64,000 bases of DNA from Skermanella stibiiresistens SB22. Lineage in GTDB: Bacteria; Pseudomonadota; Alphaproteobacteria; Azospirillales; Azospirillaceae. Below, piece after piece: positions 57,324 to 64,000 of the stretch; within the stretch, counting starts at the first letter, position 1, and every line of letters begins with the position of its first letter. The translations under genes were made by a program, and so were the position numbers. The stretch lies in assembly GCF_000576635.1 (NCBI RefSeq), contig NZ_AVFL01000028.1:1-64000 (forward strand). Reading direction: 5' to 3'. The notes under the pieces are model-generated. The model was not told the origin of the DNA. It ran no database searches and saw only the letters and a program-made list of their open reading frames with translations.

Positions 57324-57727
57324 CCTCGTTGTTGCTCGACACCCACGTCCTCGTATGGTTGTTCGAAGGCTTGTCGAGACTGGGCGACCAGGCCCGCCAA
57401 ATGACGGCGAACCACTTCTCGGCGAATCGCGTGATGGTATCCGCCATCTCGTTTTGGGAAATCGCCATGCTGGCGCAGCGTGGTAAGATACTGGACAGGG
57501 TCGACACCGCGGCATGGCGGGAGACGGTTCTCTCCATCGGTTTGGTGGAAATCCCCATGACAGGCAGGATTGGGGTGGCCGCGGCTCATCTTTTCGACTT
57601 CCATCCTGATCCCGCCGATCGGATCATCGTGGCGACCGCCTTGAGTGAAAACGCCCCTCTGTTGACGGCGGACCGGAAGATTCTCGCTTGGTCCGGCCAT
57701 CTCGCCACGTTCGACGCCACGACCTGA
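57293..57727 (+). CDS. PIN-domain ribonuclease toxin (VapC-like)
   Basis: 144 residues. The PIN motifs are LLLDTHVLVWLFEG (first Asp), SAISFWEIAMLAQRGKI (Glu) and DPADRIIVATALSENAPLLT followed by ADRKIL (the remaining Asp residues), so the metal site looks complete. Members cleave tRNA or rRNA. It overlaps the antitoxin gene and ends 32 bases before coaBC. The pair is wedged between ubiB and coaBC, which are core genes, so it is probably a later arrival. Confidence 0.9.
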   Translation: MERRQRHSPLTSLLLDTHVLVWLFEGLSRLGDQARQMTANHFSANRVMVSAISFWEIAMLAQRGKILDRVDTAAWRETVLSIGLVEIPMTGRIGVAAAHLFDFHPDPADRIIVATALSENAPLLTADRKILAWSGHLATFDATT

Positions 57728-57759
57728 CCGCGTGCGGACAGACTTCCAGGACATCCCCC

Positions 57760-59061
57760 ATGGCCAACGCTCCCTTTCCCGAACATCGCGTCCTCGACGG
57801 CAAGCGCATCCTGCTGATCATCAGCGGCGGTATCGCGGCCTACAAGTGTCTGGACCTGATCCGGCGGCTCAAGGAGCGGGGTGCCCGGGTGCGCTGCGTG
57901 CTGACGGAGGGCGGGTCGAAGTTCGTGACGCCGCTGTCCGTCGCGGCGCTGTCGGAGGAGAAGGTCTACACCGAGCTGTGGTCGCTGACCGACGAGGCGG
58001 AGATGGGGCATATCCGCCTGTCGCGCGAGGCGGACCTGATCGTGGTGGCTCCCGCCAGCGCCAATATCCTGGCGAAGATGGCGGCGGGGATGGCGGACGA
58101 TCTGGCGACCACCGCGCTGCTGGCGACCGACAAGCCGGTCATGGTCGCCCCGGCGATGAACCTGATGATGTGGTCGCACCCGGCGACCCAGGCCAATATG
58201 GCGACGCTGGAGCGGCGCGGCGTCACGCGGATCGGCCCCGGCGTCGGCGACATGGCCTGCGGCGAAACCGGCAGCGGCCGGATGAGCGAACCGATGGAGA
58301 TCCTGTCGGCCATCGCGACCTTCCTCGAAGGCTCGCCGCTGCCGGCGCTGGCCGCCCCTGGAAGACTCGCCACCGTCCAGATGAGTGGCCAGATGGACGG
58401 CCCGCTCAGCGGCTGGCGGACGCTGGTCACGAGCGGGCCGACCCATGAGCCGATCGATCCCGTCCGCTACATCGCCAACCGCTCATCCGGCAAGCAGGGG
58501 CATGCCATCGCGGCGGCGCTGGCGCGTCTGGGCGCCATGGTCACCCTGGTCAGCGGGCCGACGGCGCAACCCGACCCCGCTGGCGTCACCATGGTCCATG
58601 TCGAGACCGCGCGCGACATGCTGGCGGCCTGCCAGGAAGCGCTGCCGGTCGATGTCGCGGTCTGCGCCGCAGCCGTGGCCGACTGGCGGGTCAAGGCGAT
58701 GGCGGGCCAGAAGCTGAAAAAGGATGGCGGCCACCTGCCCACTCTCGAATTGGCCGAGAATCCCGACATCCTCGCGACACTGTCGCGACCGGGTCGGATG
58801 CGGCCGGCGCTGGTGGTCGGGTTCGCCGCCGAGACCGAGAAGGTCGTCGGACACGCCCGCGCGAAGCTGGCGCGCAAGGGCTGCGACTGGATCGTCGCCA
58901 ACGACGTCTCCCCCTCCAGCGGGACCTTTGGGGGGGCCAGCAACACGGTCCACCTGCTGCGCGGCGACACGCTGGAGGACTGGCCACCGCTGTCGAAGGA
59001 GGCGGTGGCCGAGCGGCTGGCGATGGCGATCGCCGATCACCTGGTCAGCCCCGCCGACTGA
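57760..59061 (+). CDS. coaBC: bifunctional phosphopantothenoylcysteine decarboxylase/phosphopantothenate-cysteine ligase
   Basis: 433 residues from MANAPFPEHRVLDGKRILLI, with AGGACA upstream; the longer frame overlaps the PIN toxin. The CoaC half is a flavoprotein (LIISGGIAAYKCLDLIRRL, APAMNLMMWSHPAT, substrate clamp ACGETGSGRM). The CoaB half begins LVTSGPTHEPIDPVRYIANR and includes VAVCAAAVADWRV and a C-terminal LARKGCDWIVANDVS. It carries out two steps of coenzyme A synthesis in the cytosol. The next gene dut follows, as in many proteobacteria. Confidence 0.96.
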   Translation: MANAPFPEHRVLDGKRILLIISGGIAAYKCLDLIRRLKERGARVRCVLTEGGSKFVTPLSVAALSEEKVYTELWSLTDEAEMGHIRLSREADLIVVAPASANILAKMAAGMADDLATTALLATDKPVMVAPAMNLMMWSHPATQANMATLERRGVTRIGPGVGDMACGETGSGRMSEPMEILSAIATFLEGSPLPALAAPGRLATVQMSGQMDGPLSGWRTLVTSGPTHEPIDPVRYIANRSSGKQGHAIAAALARLGAMVTLVSGPTAQPDPAGVTMVHVETARDMLAACQEALPVDVAVCAAAVADWRVKAMAGQKLKKDGGHLPTLELAENPDILATLSRPGRMRPALVVGFAAETEKVVGHARAKLARKGCDWIVANDVSPSSGTFGGASNTVHLLRGDTLEDWPPLSKEAVAERLAMAIADHLVSPAD

Positions 59062-59126
59062 TATTCCAAATCCGCGACGTATTTTTTCACGACCGGGGCT
59101 CATTCTCCCATTACATTGTGTGATAT

Positions 59127-59723
59127 ATGCGCTATCTACAGCGCATAACCCTTACCTGTGGCGATCTTTCCACCGTGCCTAGCATACCCGAATATCCAAA
59201 CGCGCCGGACACGCCGAGGGACCCCCAGGGGGCGGTCCCCGGAGTGGCCTCGGTGACGGTGGCCATCACGCGCCTTCCCAGCGGAGCCGATCTCGACCCA
59301 CCAGCCTATGCGACGGAGCATTCAGCCGGCATGGATCTGGCGGCGGCGATAGACCGGCCGGTTGTGCTGGAGCCGGGAGCGCGGGCCTTGATCCCGACCG
59401 GCTTCGCGTTCGCCTTACCCGCCGGCTACGAGGCGCAGGTCCGGCCGCGGTCGGGCTTGGCGCTGCGCCACGGCATCGGCGTGCTGAACAGCCCTGGCAC
59501 GATCGACGCGGATTATCGCGGCGAGGTCGGGGTCATCCTGATCAATCATGGCGACCAGCCCTTCACCGTCGAACGCGGCATGCGCGTGGCGCAACTGGTG
59601 GTCGCCTCCTATACCCGCGTTTCCTGGAACGTGACCGAACTCCTGGACGGCAGCGCCCGCGGCGGCGGTGGTTTCGGCTCCACCGGGATCGAGAGCGCCG
59701 GGAAAGAGAAAGGACGGAAATGA
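59127..59723 (+). CDS. dut: dUTP diphosphatase
   Basis: Up to 198 residues. The five dUTPase motifs are present: [45 protein letters not shown] and the C-terminal GGGGFGSTG arm. It forms a trimer that hydrolyses dUTP. The start is unsure. The ATG at 59127 lies inside a hairpin (TATGCGCT 59126-59133, AGCGCATA 59140-59147), and conserved sequence begins only near residue 40, so GTG at 59175 or a later codon ([12 protein letters not shown]) may be correct. The stop overlaps the regulator's ATG (ATGA). Confidence 0.93.
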   Translation: MRYLQRITLTCGDLSTVPSIPEYPNAPDTPRDPQGAVPGVASVTVAITRLPSGADLDPPAYATEHSAGMDLAAAIDRPVVLEPGARALIPTGFAFALPAGYEAQVRPRSGLALRHGIGVLNSPGTIDADYRGEVGVILINHGDQPFTVERGMRVAQLVVASYTRVSWNVTELLDGSARGGGGFGSTGIESAGKEKGRK

Positions 59724-60178
59724 TGCTGCGCATCTCCAAGAAACTGATGTTCGCGATCGAGGCGGTGCTCGACATCGCCTACAACGCCGGCAGCGAGCCG
59801 GTCCAAAGCGGCGAGATCACGCGCCGGCAAGGTATTCCCAAGCGCTACCTGGAACAGGTGCTCCAGCAACTGGTCCGCGCTGGCGTGCTGGCGGGGGTGC
59901 GCGGCCCACGCGGCGGCTACCGATTGGCGCGCGAGCGGCGGCGGATCAACATCGGCGAGATCGTCCGGGTCGTCCGCGCCATGGAGACGGCCACCGATCC
60001 GGTCGAGGAGCCGACCGGGTCGATCCTGGGCCTGAAGGTCGTGCGTCCGATCTGGCTCCAGCTTCAGGACGATTGCATGACCCAGTTGGACGACATCACG
60101 ATCGAGGATCTGTGCCTGCGCGCCAACCAAGCCGGCATCGAGAGCGAAACCCACGCCAAAATCGATTTCAGCATTTAA
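59720..60178 (+). CDS. Rrf2-family transcriptional regulator
   Basis: 152 residues. The winged helix includes [40 protein letters not shown] and [17 protein letters not shown], as in Rrf2/IscR/CymR. The three clustered cysteines that hold an Fe-S cluster in IscR are absent; only two scattered Cys residues occur near the C-terminus. Position directly before cysK recalls CymR, which senses O-acetylserine through CysK in Bacillus. A role in sulfur control is inferred. It overlaps dut by four bases. Confidence 0.88.
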   Translation: MMLRISKKLMFAIEAVLDIAYNAGSEPVQSGEITRRQGIPKRYLEQVLQQLVRAGVLAGVRGPRGGYRLARERRRINIGEIVRVVRAMETATDPVEEPTGSILGLKVVRPIWLQLQDDCMTQLDDITIEDLCLRANQAGIESETHAKIDFSI

Positions 60179-60251
60179 ATTGCCTTCGCGAGTGATTACA
60201 TTGCATTATCTGTGATTTCCAAGATTTAACGTTTTCGAAGGGTGGAATACC

Positions 60252-61223
60252 ATGGCGGCTTCACAGCATGGGCCTGAGTTCCGGGGCAAGATCTACGACA
60301 GCATCCTGGATACGATCGGCGCCACACCGCTGGTCCGCGTCCGGCGGCTCGCGGCGGAGTACGGCGTCAAGGCCGACATCGTCGGCAAGCTCGAGTTCTT
60401 CAACCCGCTGTCCAGCGTCAAGGACCGCATCGGCCTCGCGATGATCGAGGCGGCCGAGCTGGATGGCAAGATCGAGCCGGGCAAGACCACGCTGGTCGAG
60501 CCGACCTCCGGAAACACCGGCATCGCGCTGGCCTTCGTCGCCGCCGCCAAGGGCTATCGGCTGATCCTGACCATGCCCGAGAGCATGTCGGTCGAGCGCC
60601 GCAAGATGCTGAAGCTGCTGGGCGCCGAGCTTGAGCTGACGCCCGCGTCGGAAGGCATGAAGGGTGCCATCCGAAAGGCGGAGGAATTGGCGTCCACGCT
60701 GCCCGACGCCTTCATCACGCAGCAGTTCAAGAACTCGGCCAACCCGGCGATCCACCGCGCCACCACGGCCGAGGAGATCTGGCGCGACAGCGACGGCAAG
60801 GCCGATATCCTGATCAGCGGCGTCGGCACCGGCGGCACGCTGACCGGCGTCGGCGAGGTCCTGAAGGAGCGGAAGCCCGGCTTCAAGGTCATCGCGGTCG
60901 AGCCCGAGGATAGCCCAGTCCTGTCCGGCGGCCTGCCCGGCCCACACAAGATCCAGGGCATCGGCGCCGGTTTCGTGCCGGACATCCTGAAGGCCGACCT
61001 GATCGACGAGGTGCTGCGCATCTCCAACCAGCGCGCCTTTGAGACCGCCCGCAAGGCGGCCCGGGTCGAGGGCCTGGCTGTCGGCATCTCGTCGGGTGCG
61101 GCACTCGCCGCCGCGATCGAGGTCGGCCAGCGGCCGGAGAACGAGGGCAAGCTGATCGTCGTGATCATCCCGTCCTTCGCCGAACGCTATCTGTCGACCG
61201 CCCTGTTCGAAGGGCTGGAGTAA
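60252..61223 (+). CDS. cysK: cysteine synthase A
   Basis: 323 residues, PLP fold II. The PLP lysine is in [10 protein letters not shown], the substrate loop in [11 protein letters not shown], the phosphate loop is [10 protein letters not shown], and the C-terminal [11 protein letters not shown] binds the cofactor. It condenses O-acetylserine with sulfide. The 73 bases before it are AT-rich, with ATTACATTG at 60195-60203, a 9-mer also found before dut, so a shared regulator site is possible. GAAGGGTGG provides the ribosome-binding site. Confidence 0.96.
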   Translation: MAASQHGPEFRGKIYDSILDTIGATPLVRVRRLAAEYGVKADIVGKLEFFNPLSSVKDRIGLAMIEAAELDGKIEPGKTTLVEPTSGNTGIALAFVAAAKGYRLILTMPESMSVERRKMLKLLGAELELTPASEGMKGAIRKAEELASTLPDAFITQQFKNSANPAIHRATTAEEIWRDSDGKADILISGVGTGGTLTGVGEVLKERKPGFKVIAVEPEDSPVLSGGLPGPHKIQGIGAGFVPDILKADLIDEVLRISNQRAFETARKAARVEGLAVGISSGAALAAAIEVGQRPENEGKLIVVIIPSFAERYLSTALFEGLE

Positions 61224-61265
61224 GCCAAGAGCGCTCCGGCGTGATGGATTCCCGGAGCAGGTTCC

Positions 61266-61311
61266 GGGGATGACGGAAAGGGATGACGACCACTGGTGGT
61301 TCGTCATCCCC
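61266..61311. terminator. hairpin after cysK
   Basis: GGGATGACGA (61280-61289) and TCGTCATCCC (61301-61310) are exact complements around CCAC/GTGG. An outer GGGGATGACG copy (61266-61275) can compete for pairing with CGTCATCCCC (61302-61311). It probably terminates cysK or attenuates the next gene; no T-tract follows. Confidence 0.45.
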
Positions 61312-61324
61312 AGGTCAGGACCCG

Positions 61325-62128
61325 ATGGATTTCACCGAAGCGCAGATCGAACGTTACGCCCGCCACATCATCCTGCCGGAGGTTGGCGGCATCGGGCAGG
61401 AGGCGTTGCTGAAATCGCGGGTGCTGGTGGTGGGCGCCGGCGGATTGGGATCGCCCCTGCTGCTGTATCTGGCGGCGGCGGGTGTCGGCACCATCGGGGT
61501 GGTCGACAACGACGTGGTCGACCTGTCCAACCTGCAACGCCAGATCATCCACGACACGGCATCGATCGGGACGCCCAAGGTCCAGAGCGCCGAGGCGCGG
61601 CTGAAGGCGATCAACCCGGAGATCCGGCTCGACATCCATCAGGTTCGCCTGGACGCGTCGAACGTGATGGGACTGATCGCCGATCATGACGTGATCGCCG
61701 ACGGCACCGACAACTTCGCGGCGCGGTACCTGCTGGCGGATGCCTGCCATCTCGGCGGCCGCACGCTGGTCTCGGCGGCGATGCTGCGGTTCGACGGCCA
61801 GATCTCGACCTTCAAATCCCATCTGGGCGGGGGAAATCCCTGCTACCGCTGCATCTTCCGGGAACCTCCGCCCGCCGGCTTGATCCCGAGCTGCGCCGAG
61901 GGGGGCGTGCTGGGCGCCTTGGCGGGAGCGGTCGGGTCGATCCAGGCGATCGAGGTGATGAAGGAGATCCTGGGCATCGGCGAGAGCCTGTCCGGTCACC
62001 TGCTGATGTACGACGCGCTCCGGACCAGTTTCCACAAGGTGCGCGTCCAGCCCGATCCCGAATGCCCGCTGTGCGGCGCGCATCCGACCATCACCGATCT
62101 CTCGGCCCATGGAGGCGAAGCGTCATGA
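61325..62128 (+). CDS. ThiF/MoeB-family adenylyltransferase
   Basis: 267 residues from MDFTEAQIERYARHIILPEV, with AGGTCAGGA upstream; the frame extends 14 codons further. The nucleotide-binding motif is VVGAGGLGSPLLLYLAAAGV, the R-finger is NLQRQIIHDTASIG, and the sulfur-carrying cysteine is in PSCAEGGVLGA. Zinc is held by CYRC and CPLC. It activates a small ubiquitin-like sulfur carrier (MoaD or ThiS) in molybdopterin, thiamine or cysteine synthesis. Linkage to cysK and a DsrE protein suggests sulfur transfer, with moeB the nearest name. Confidence 0.9.
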   Translation: MDFTEAQIERYARHIILPEVGGIGQEALLKSRVLVVGAGGLGSPLLLYLAAAGVGTIGVVDNDVVDLSNLQRQIIHDTASIGTPKVQSAEARLKAINPEIRLDIHQVRLDASNVMGLIADHDVIADGTDNFAARYLLADACHLGGRTLVSAAMLRFDGQISTFKSHLGGGNPCYRCIFREPPPAGLIPSCAEGGVLGALAGAVGSIQAIEVMKEILGIGESLSGHLLMYDALRTSFHKVRVQPDPECPLCGAHPTITDLSAHGGEAS

Positions 62129-62544
62129 GCGCCTCATCCGGTCTCTCGCTGGTCGTCTTCTCCGGCGGCTTCGACCGCGTCCACTACGCGCTGGTGATGG
62201 CGAGCGCCGCCGCCGCGACCAACCGCAAGGCGACGCTGTTTTTCACCGGGCGCGCCGTGCTGGCGCTGAAATCGGCTGGCGGCTGGCATGGCCTGGACCC
62301 GGCGGACGATGGTTCGTCGCCGGAGGATCGCAACGTCCATTTCGGTCGGAGCGGTGTCGCCGAGTTCGAGGAGCTTCTGGAAGCCTGCGTGGCGCTGGGC
62401 GTCACGGTGATGGTCTGCGAGATGGCCTTGCGGGCGATCGGCATGACCGCCTCCGAGTTGCGCGACGACGTGCCGGTCCAGACCGGCGGTGTCGTCACGC
62501 TGCTCAACGGCGCCGCCGCCGACGGCGACATGCTGTTCATCTGA
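62125..62544 (+). CDS. DsrE-family protein
   Basis: 139 residues from MSASSGLSLVVFSGGFDRVH, coupled to the preceding gene by an ATGA overlap, with GGAGGCGAAG upstream. The fold pattern LVVFSGGFDRVHYALVMASA, ATLFFTGRAVLAL and LGVTVMVCEMALRAIGM fits DsrE/DsrF-like proteins. The Cys in VMVCEMALRAIG occupies the position used for sulfur handling in that family. It is probably a sulfur-transfer or redox accessory to the ThiF-like partner; the exact role is unknown. Confidence 0.82.
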   Translation: MSASSGLSLVVFSGGFDRVHYALVMASAAAATNRKATLFFTGRAVLALKSAGGWHGLDPADDGSSPEDRNVHFGRSGVAEFEELLEACVALGVTVMVCEMALRAIGMTASELRDDVPVQTGGVVTLLNGAAADGDMLFI

Positions 62545-62606
62545 CGCCGGTTGTAAGACGGCACTGATGATCGAGTATTGGGTCAATCCAAACTGACGAT
62601 TCTTTC

Positions 62607-62769
62607 AACACAGATAAAGAGGATTTACAGGATGGACACAGATCTCACGGAATAACTGGATAGATGGCAAGCCGACCTACGAACCAAGTATATTTCACTT
62701 ATACTTTATATACTGACGTCAATGTTTTTTCGTTCTGTGTCCATCCTGTAAATCCTCTTTATCTGTGTT
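62607..62769. repeat. MITE-like element with 36-base perfect inverted arms
   Basis: The arm at 62607-62642, beginning AACACAGATAAAGAGGATTT and ending GGACACAGA, has its exact complement at 62734-62769, with 91 AT-rich bases between. A diverged third copy lies at about 62831-62853 (ACGAGGATGCACGGGATGG). No gene lies in 62,545-62,861. Sequences of the type AGGATTTACAGGATGGACA recur in intergenic regions of many bacteria, so this is a dispersed repeat, possibly a miniature transposable element. It could also terminate transcription from both flanking genes. Confidence 0.75.
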
Positions 62770-62861
62770 TCGAAAAAATCCTCACACCCAAAAACTCTCC
62801 GGTCCAGGATCAACGTGGGCGATCAGGTGACGAGGATGCACGGGATGGACACGGATCCCAA

Positions 62862-63572
62862 TCAGAGGACGCTTCCCTTCGCGTCGAGCGCGTAGCCGGC
62901 GGAGCGGACGGTGCGGATGATGTCCTCGTCTGTCTCCTCGTTCAGGGCCTTACGCAGACGTCGGATGTGGACGTCGACGGTCCTGGGCTCGACATAGACG
63001 TCGTGGCCCCAGACCAGATCCAGCAACTGCTCGCGCGAGAAGACGCGGCCGGGATGCTGCATGAAGTGGCGCAGCAGCCGGAACTCTGTCGGGCCGAGAT
63101 GCACGTCGCGGCCTTGGCGGCGGACCCGGTGGGCCGCCAGATCCATCACCACGTCGTTGAACCGCAGAAGTTCCTCCGCCAAGCCGGGGCTGGCCCGGCG
63201 CAGGACGGCGCGCATGCGGGCGACCAGCTCGGTCGGGGAGAACGGCTTGGCGATGTAGTCGTCGGCGCCGGAGTTGAGGCCGCGCACCTTGTCGGCCTCC
63301 TCGCCCCGGGCGGTCAGCATGATGATCGGAATATCGCGGGTCTTGGGGTTGCGCCGCATCTGGCGGCAGACCTCCAGGCCCGACATCAGCGGCAGCATCC
63401 AGTCGAGCAGGACGATGTTGGGCGTCTGTTCGGCGGCGAGCAGCAAGGCCTCCTCGCCATCCCCGGCGGAGAGGGTGCGGAAGCTTTCCTTTTCAAGATT
63501 GTACTTGAGAAGCGTCACGAGATCCGCCTCGTCCTCGACGATGAGGACGAGCGGTTTTAGCGCCGAATTCAT
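62862..63572 (-). CDS. phoB: phosphate regulon response regulator PhoB
   Basis: 236 residues from MNSALKPLVLIVEDEADLVT; the longer frame upstream has no similarity. The receiver domain has the acidic pocket EDE, phospho-acceptor Asp in NIVLLDWMLP and Lys in DDYIAKPFSP. The OmpR-type winged helix contains LGPTEFRLLRHFMQHPGRVF and YVEPRTVDVHIRRLRKALNE. PhoB is phosphorylated by PhoR under phosphate limitation. It lies 47 bases downstream of phoU on the same strand, so it is probably in a pst-phoU-phoB operon. Confidence 0.95.
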   Translation of the reverse strand: MNSALKPLVLIVEDEADLVTLLKYNLEKESFRTLSAGDGEEALLLAAEQTPNIVLLDWMLPLMSGLEVCRQMRRNPKTRDIPIIMLTARGEEADKVRGLNSGADDYIAKPFSPTELVARMRAVLRRASPGLAEELLRFNDVVMDLAAHRVRRQGRDVHLGPTEFRLLRHFMQHPGRVFSREQLLDLVWGHDVYVEPRTVDVHIRRLRKALNEETDEDIIRTVRSAGYALDAKGSVL

Positions 63573-63619
63573 GGGATACCTTGTCTCATCATGCCCGAGT
63601 GCCGCTGTCACCCCGAGAC

Positions 63620-64000
63620 TCACTCGCCGGAGGTCGCCATCGGCTCCGGTATCACGACTGCGTAGCTGCTTTCATCGCCCTTCTGGCGTTCGGCTGTCAA
63701 CGGTTGACCGACCACCAGGAAGTGGATGGTCTCCGCGATGTTGGTCGCGTGGTCGCCGATCCGCTCCAGGTTCTTGGCGATGAACAGCAGATGGGTGCAG
63801 GGCGTGATGTTGCGTGGGTCCTCCATCATATAGGTCAGGACCTCGCGGAACAGGCTGGTGTAGAGGTCGTCCAGCTCCTCGTCGCGCCGCCGGGCCGCGA
63901 CGGCCTTGTCCACGTCGCGCTCGATGAAGGCGTCCAGCACCTCCTTCATGATCTCCTGGACCATGCGACCCATCCGCGGGATCGCGGCGGCCGGACGGAC
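63620..64000 (-). CDS. phoU: phosphate transport regulator PhoU (partial, N-terminus off the window)
   Basis: The last 127 codons are present and the frame runs to the right edge. The helical repeats include RDEELDDLYTSLFREVLTYM, then DPRNITPCTHLLFIAKNLER and IGDHATNIAETIHFLVVG, the metal-binding ERIGDHATNIAE signature of PhoU. It acts as a negative regulator linking the Pst transporter to PhoR/PhoB. The C-terminal 20 residues after the last helix are polar and variable. Confidence 0.95.
   Translation of the reverse strand, partial: VRPAAAIPRMGRMVQEIMKEVLDAFIERDVDKAVAARRRDEELDDLYTSLFREVLTYMMEDPRNITPCTHLLFIAKNLERIGDHATNIAETIHFLVVGQPLTAERQKGDESSYAVVIPEPMATSGE

Overview
High-GC alphaproteobacterial chromosome, most likely Rhodospirillales/Azospirillaceae-like; the genus cannot be fixed from the sequence alone. 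The basis is the dnaA-dnaN-recF-gyrB cluster next to rpsT, a Rhodobacter-type phosphatidylethanolamine N-methyltransferase, the mutM/ubiE-ubiB/coaBC/dut neighbourhood, a PhoB-PhoU pair and a base composition near 70% GC in the core genes. A selenocysteine synthase (selA) runs off the left edge.

Layout. 1-13.4 kb is ordinary core and shell genome: selA, small membrane proteins, an alpha/beta hydrolase, pmtA, tRNA-Asp, a proline/glutamate-rich membrane-anchored protein with a Sel1-like C-terminus, a TAXI-type TRAP receptor, a DUF445 protein, an ADP-forming acyl-CoA synthetase/GNAT fusion and an aldo/keto reductase. 44.7-64 kb is core genome again: gyrB, recF, dnaN, dnaA, rpsT, an enoyl-CoA hydratase, mutM, ubiE, ubiB, a Phd/PIN toxin-antitoxin pair, coaBC, dut, an Rrf2 regulator, cysK, a ThiF/MoeB-type protein, a DsrE-like protein, phoB and phoU.

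Between them lies a roughly 31 kb Tn7-like transposon (about 13,569-44,703). Both tips begin TGTCGYG followed by the same 18-base motif TGACGCATAACCTGCGAA, and further degenerate copies lie inside each end, as expected for TnsB-binding sites. The element carries a tnsA-tnsB-tnsC-tniQ operon at its right end. That end lies 13 bases past the gyrB stop codon. A 40-base perfect palindrome with a T-tract, which looks like the intrinsic terminator of gyrB, now sits just outside the far (left) tip. The element therefore appears to have landed between gyrB and its terminator, making gyrB the probable attachment gene.

The main cargo is an apparent anti-phage island (16.8-32.6 kb). It starts with a 1723-aa helicase/DUF1998 protein (DrmA+DrmB-like or DruE-like), a SNF2/DrmD-like helicase and an Eco57I/DrmMI-like adenine methylase. 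An ImmA/IrrE-like metalloprotease, an HD phosphohydrolase, a YwgA-like protein and an HNH nuclease follow, all on the + strand with overlapping or nearly abutting ends. There is no phospholipase-D DrmC. A divergent protein with a PD-(D/E)XK signature flanks the island on the left. The combination resembles DISARM class 1 but is not the textbook set, and it is the best candidate here for an undescribed defence system. The rest of the cargo is remnants of IS5, IS630, IS701 and an integrase, one intact ISNCY-like insertion sequence, an XRE regulator with a divergent partner gene, and hypothetical genes.
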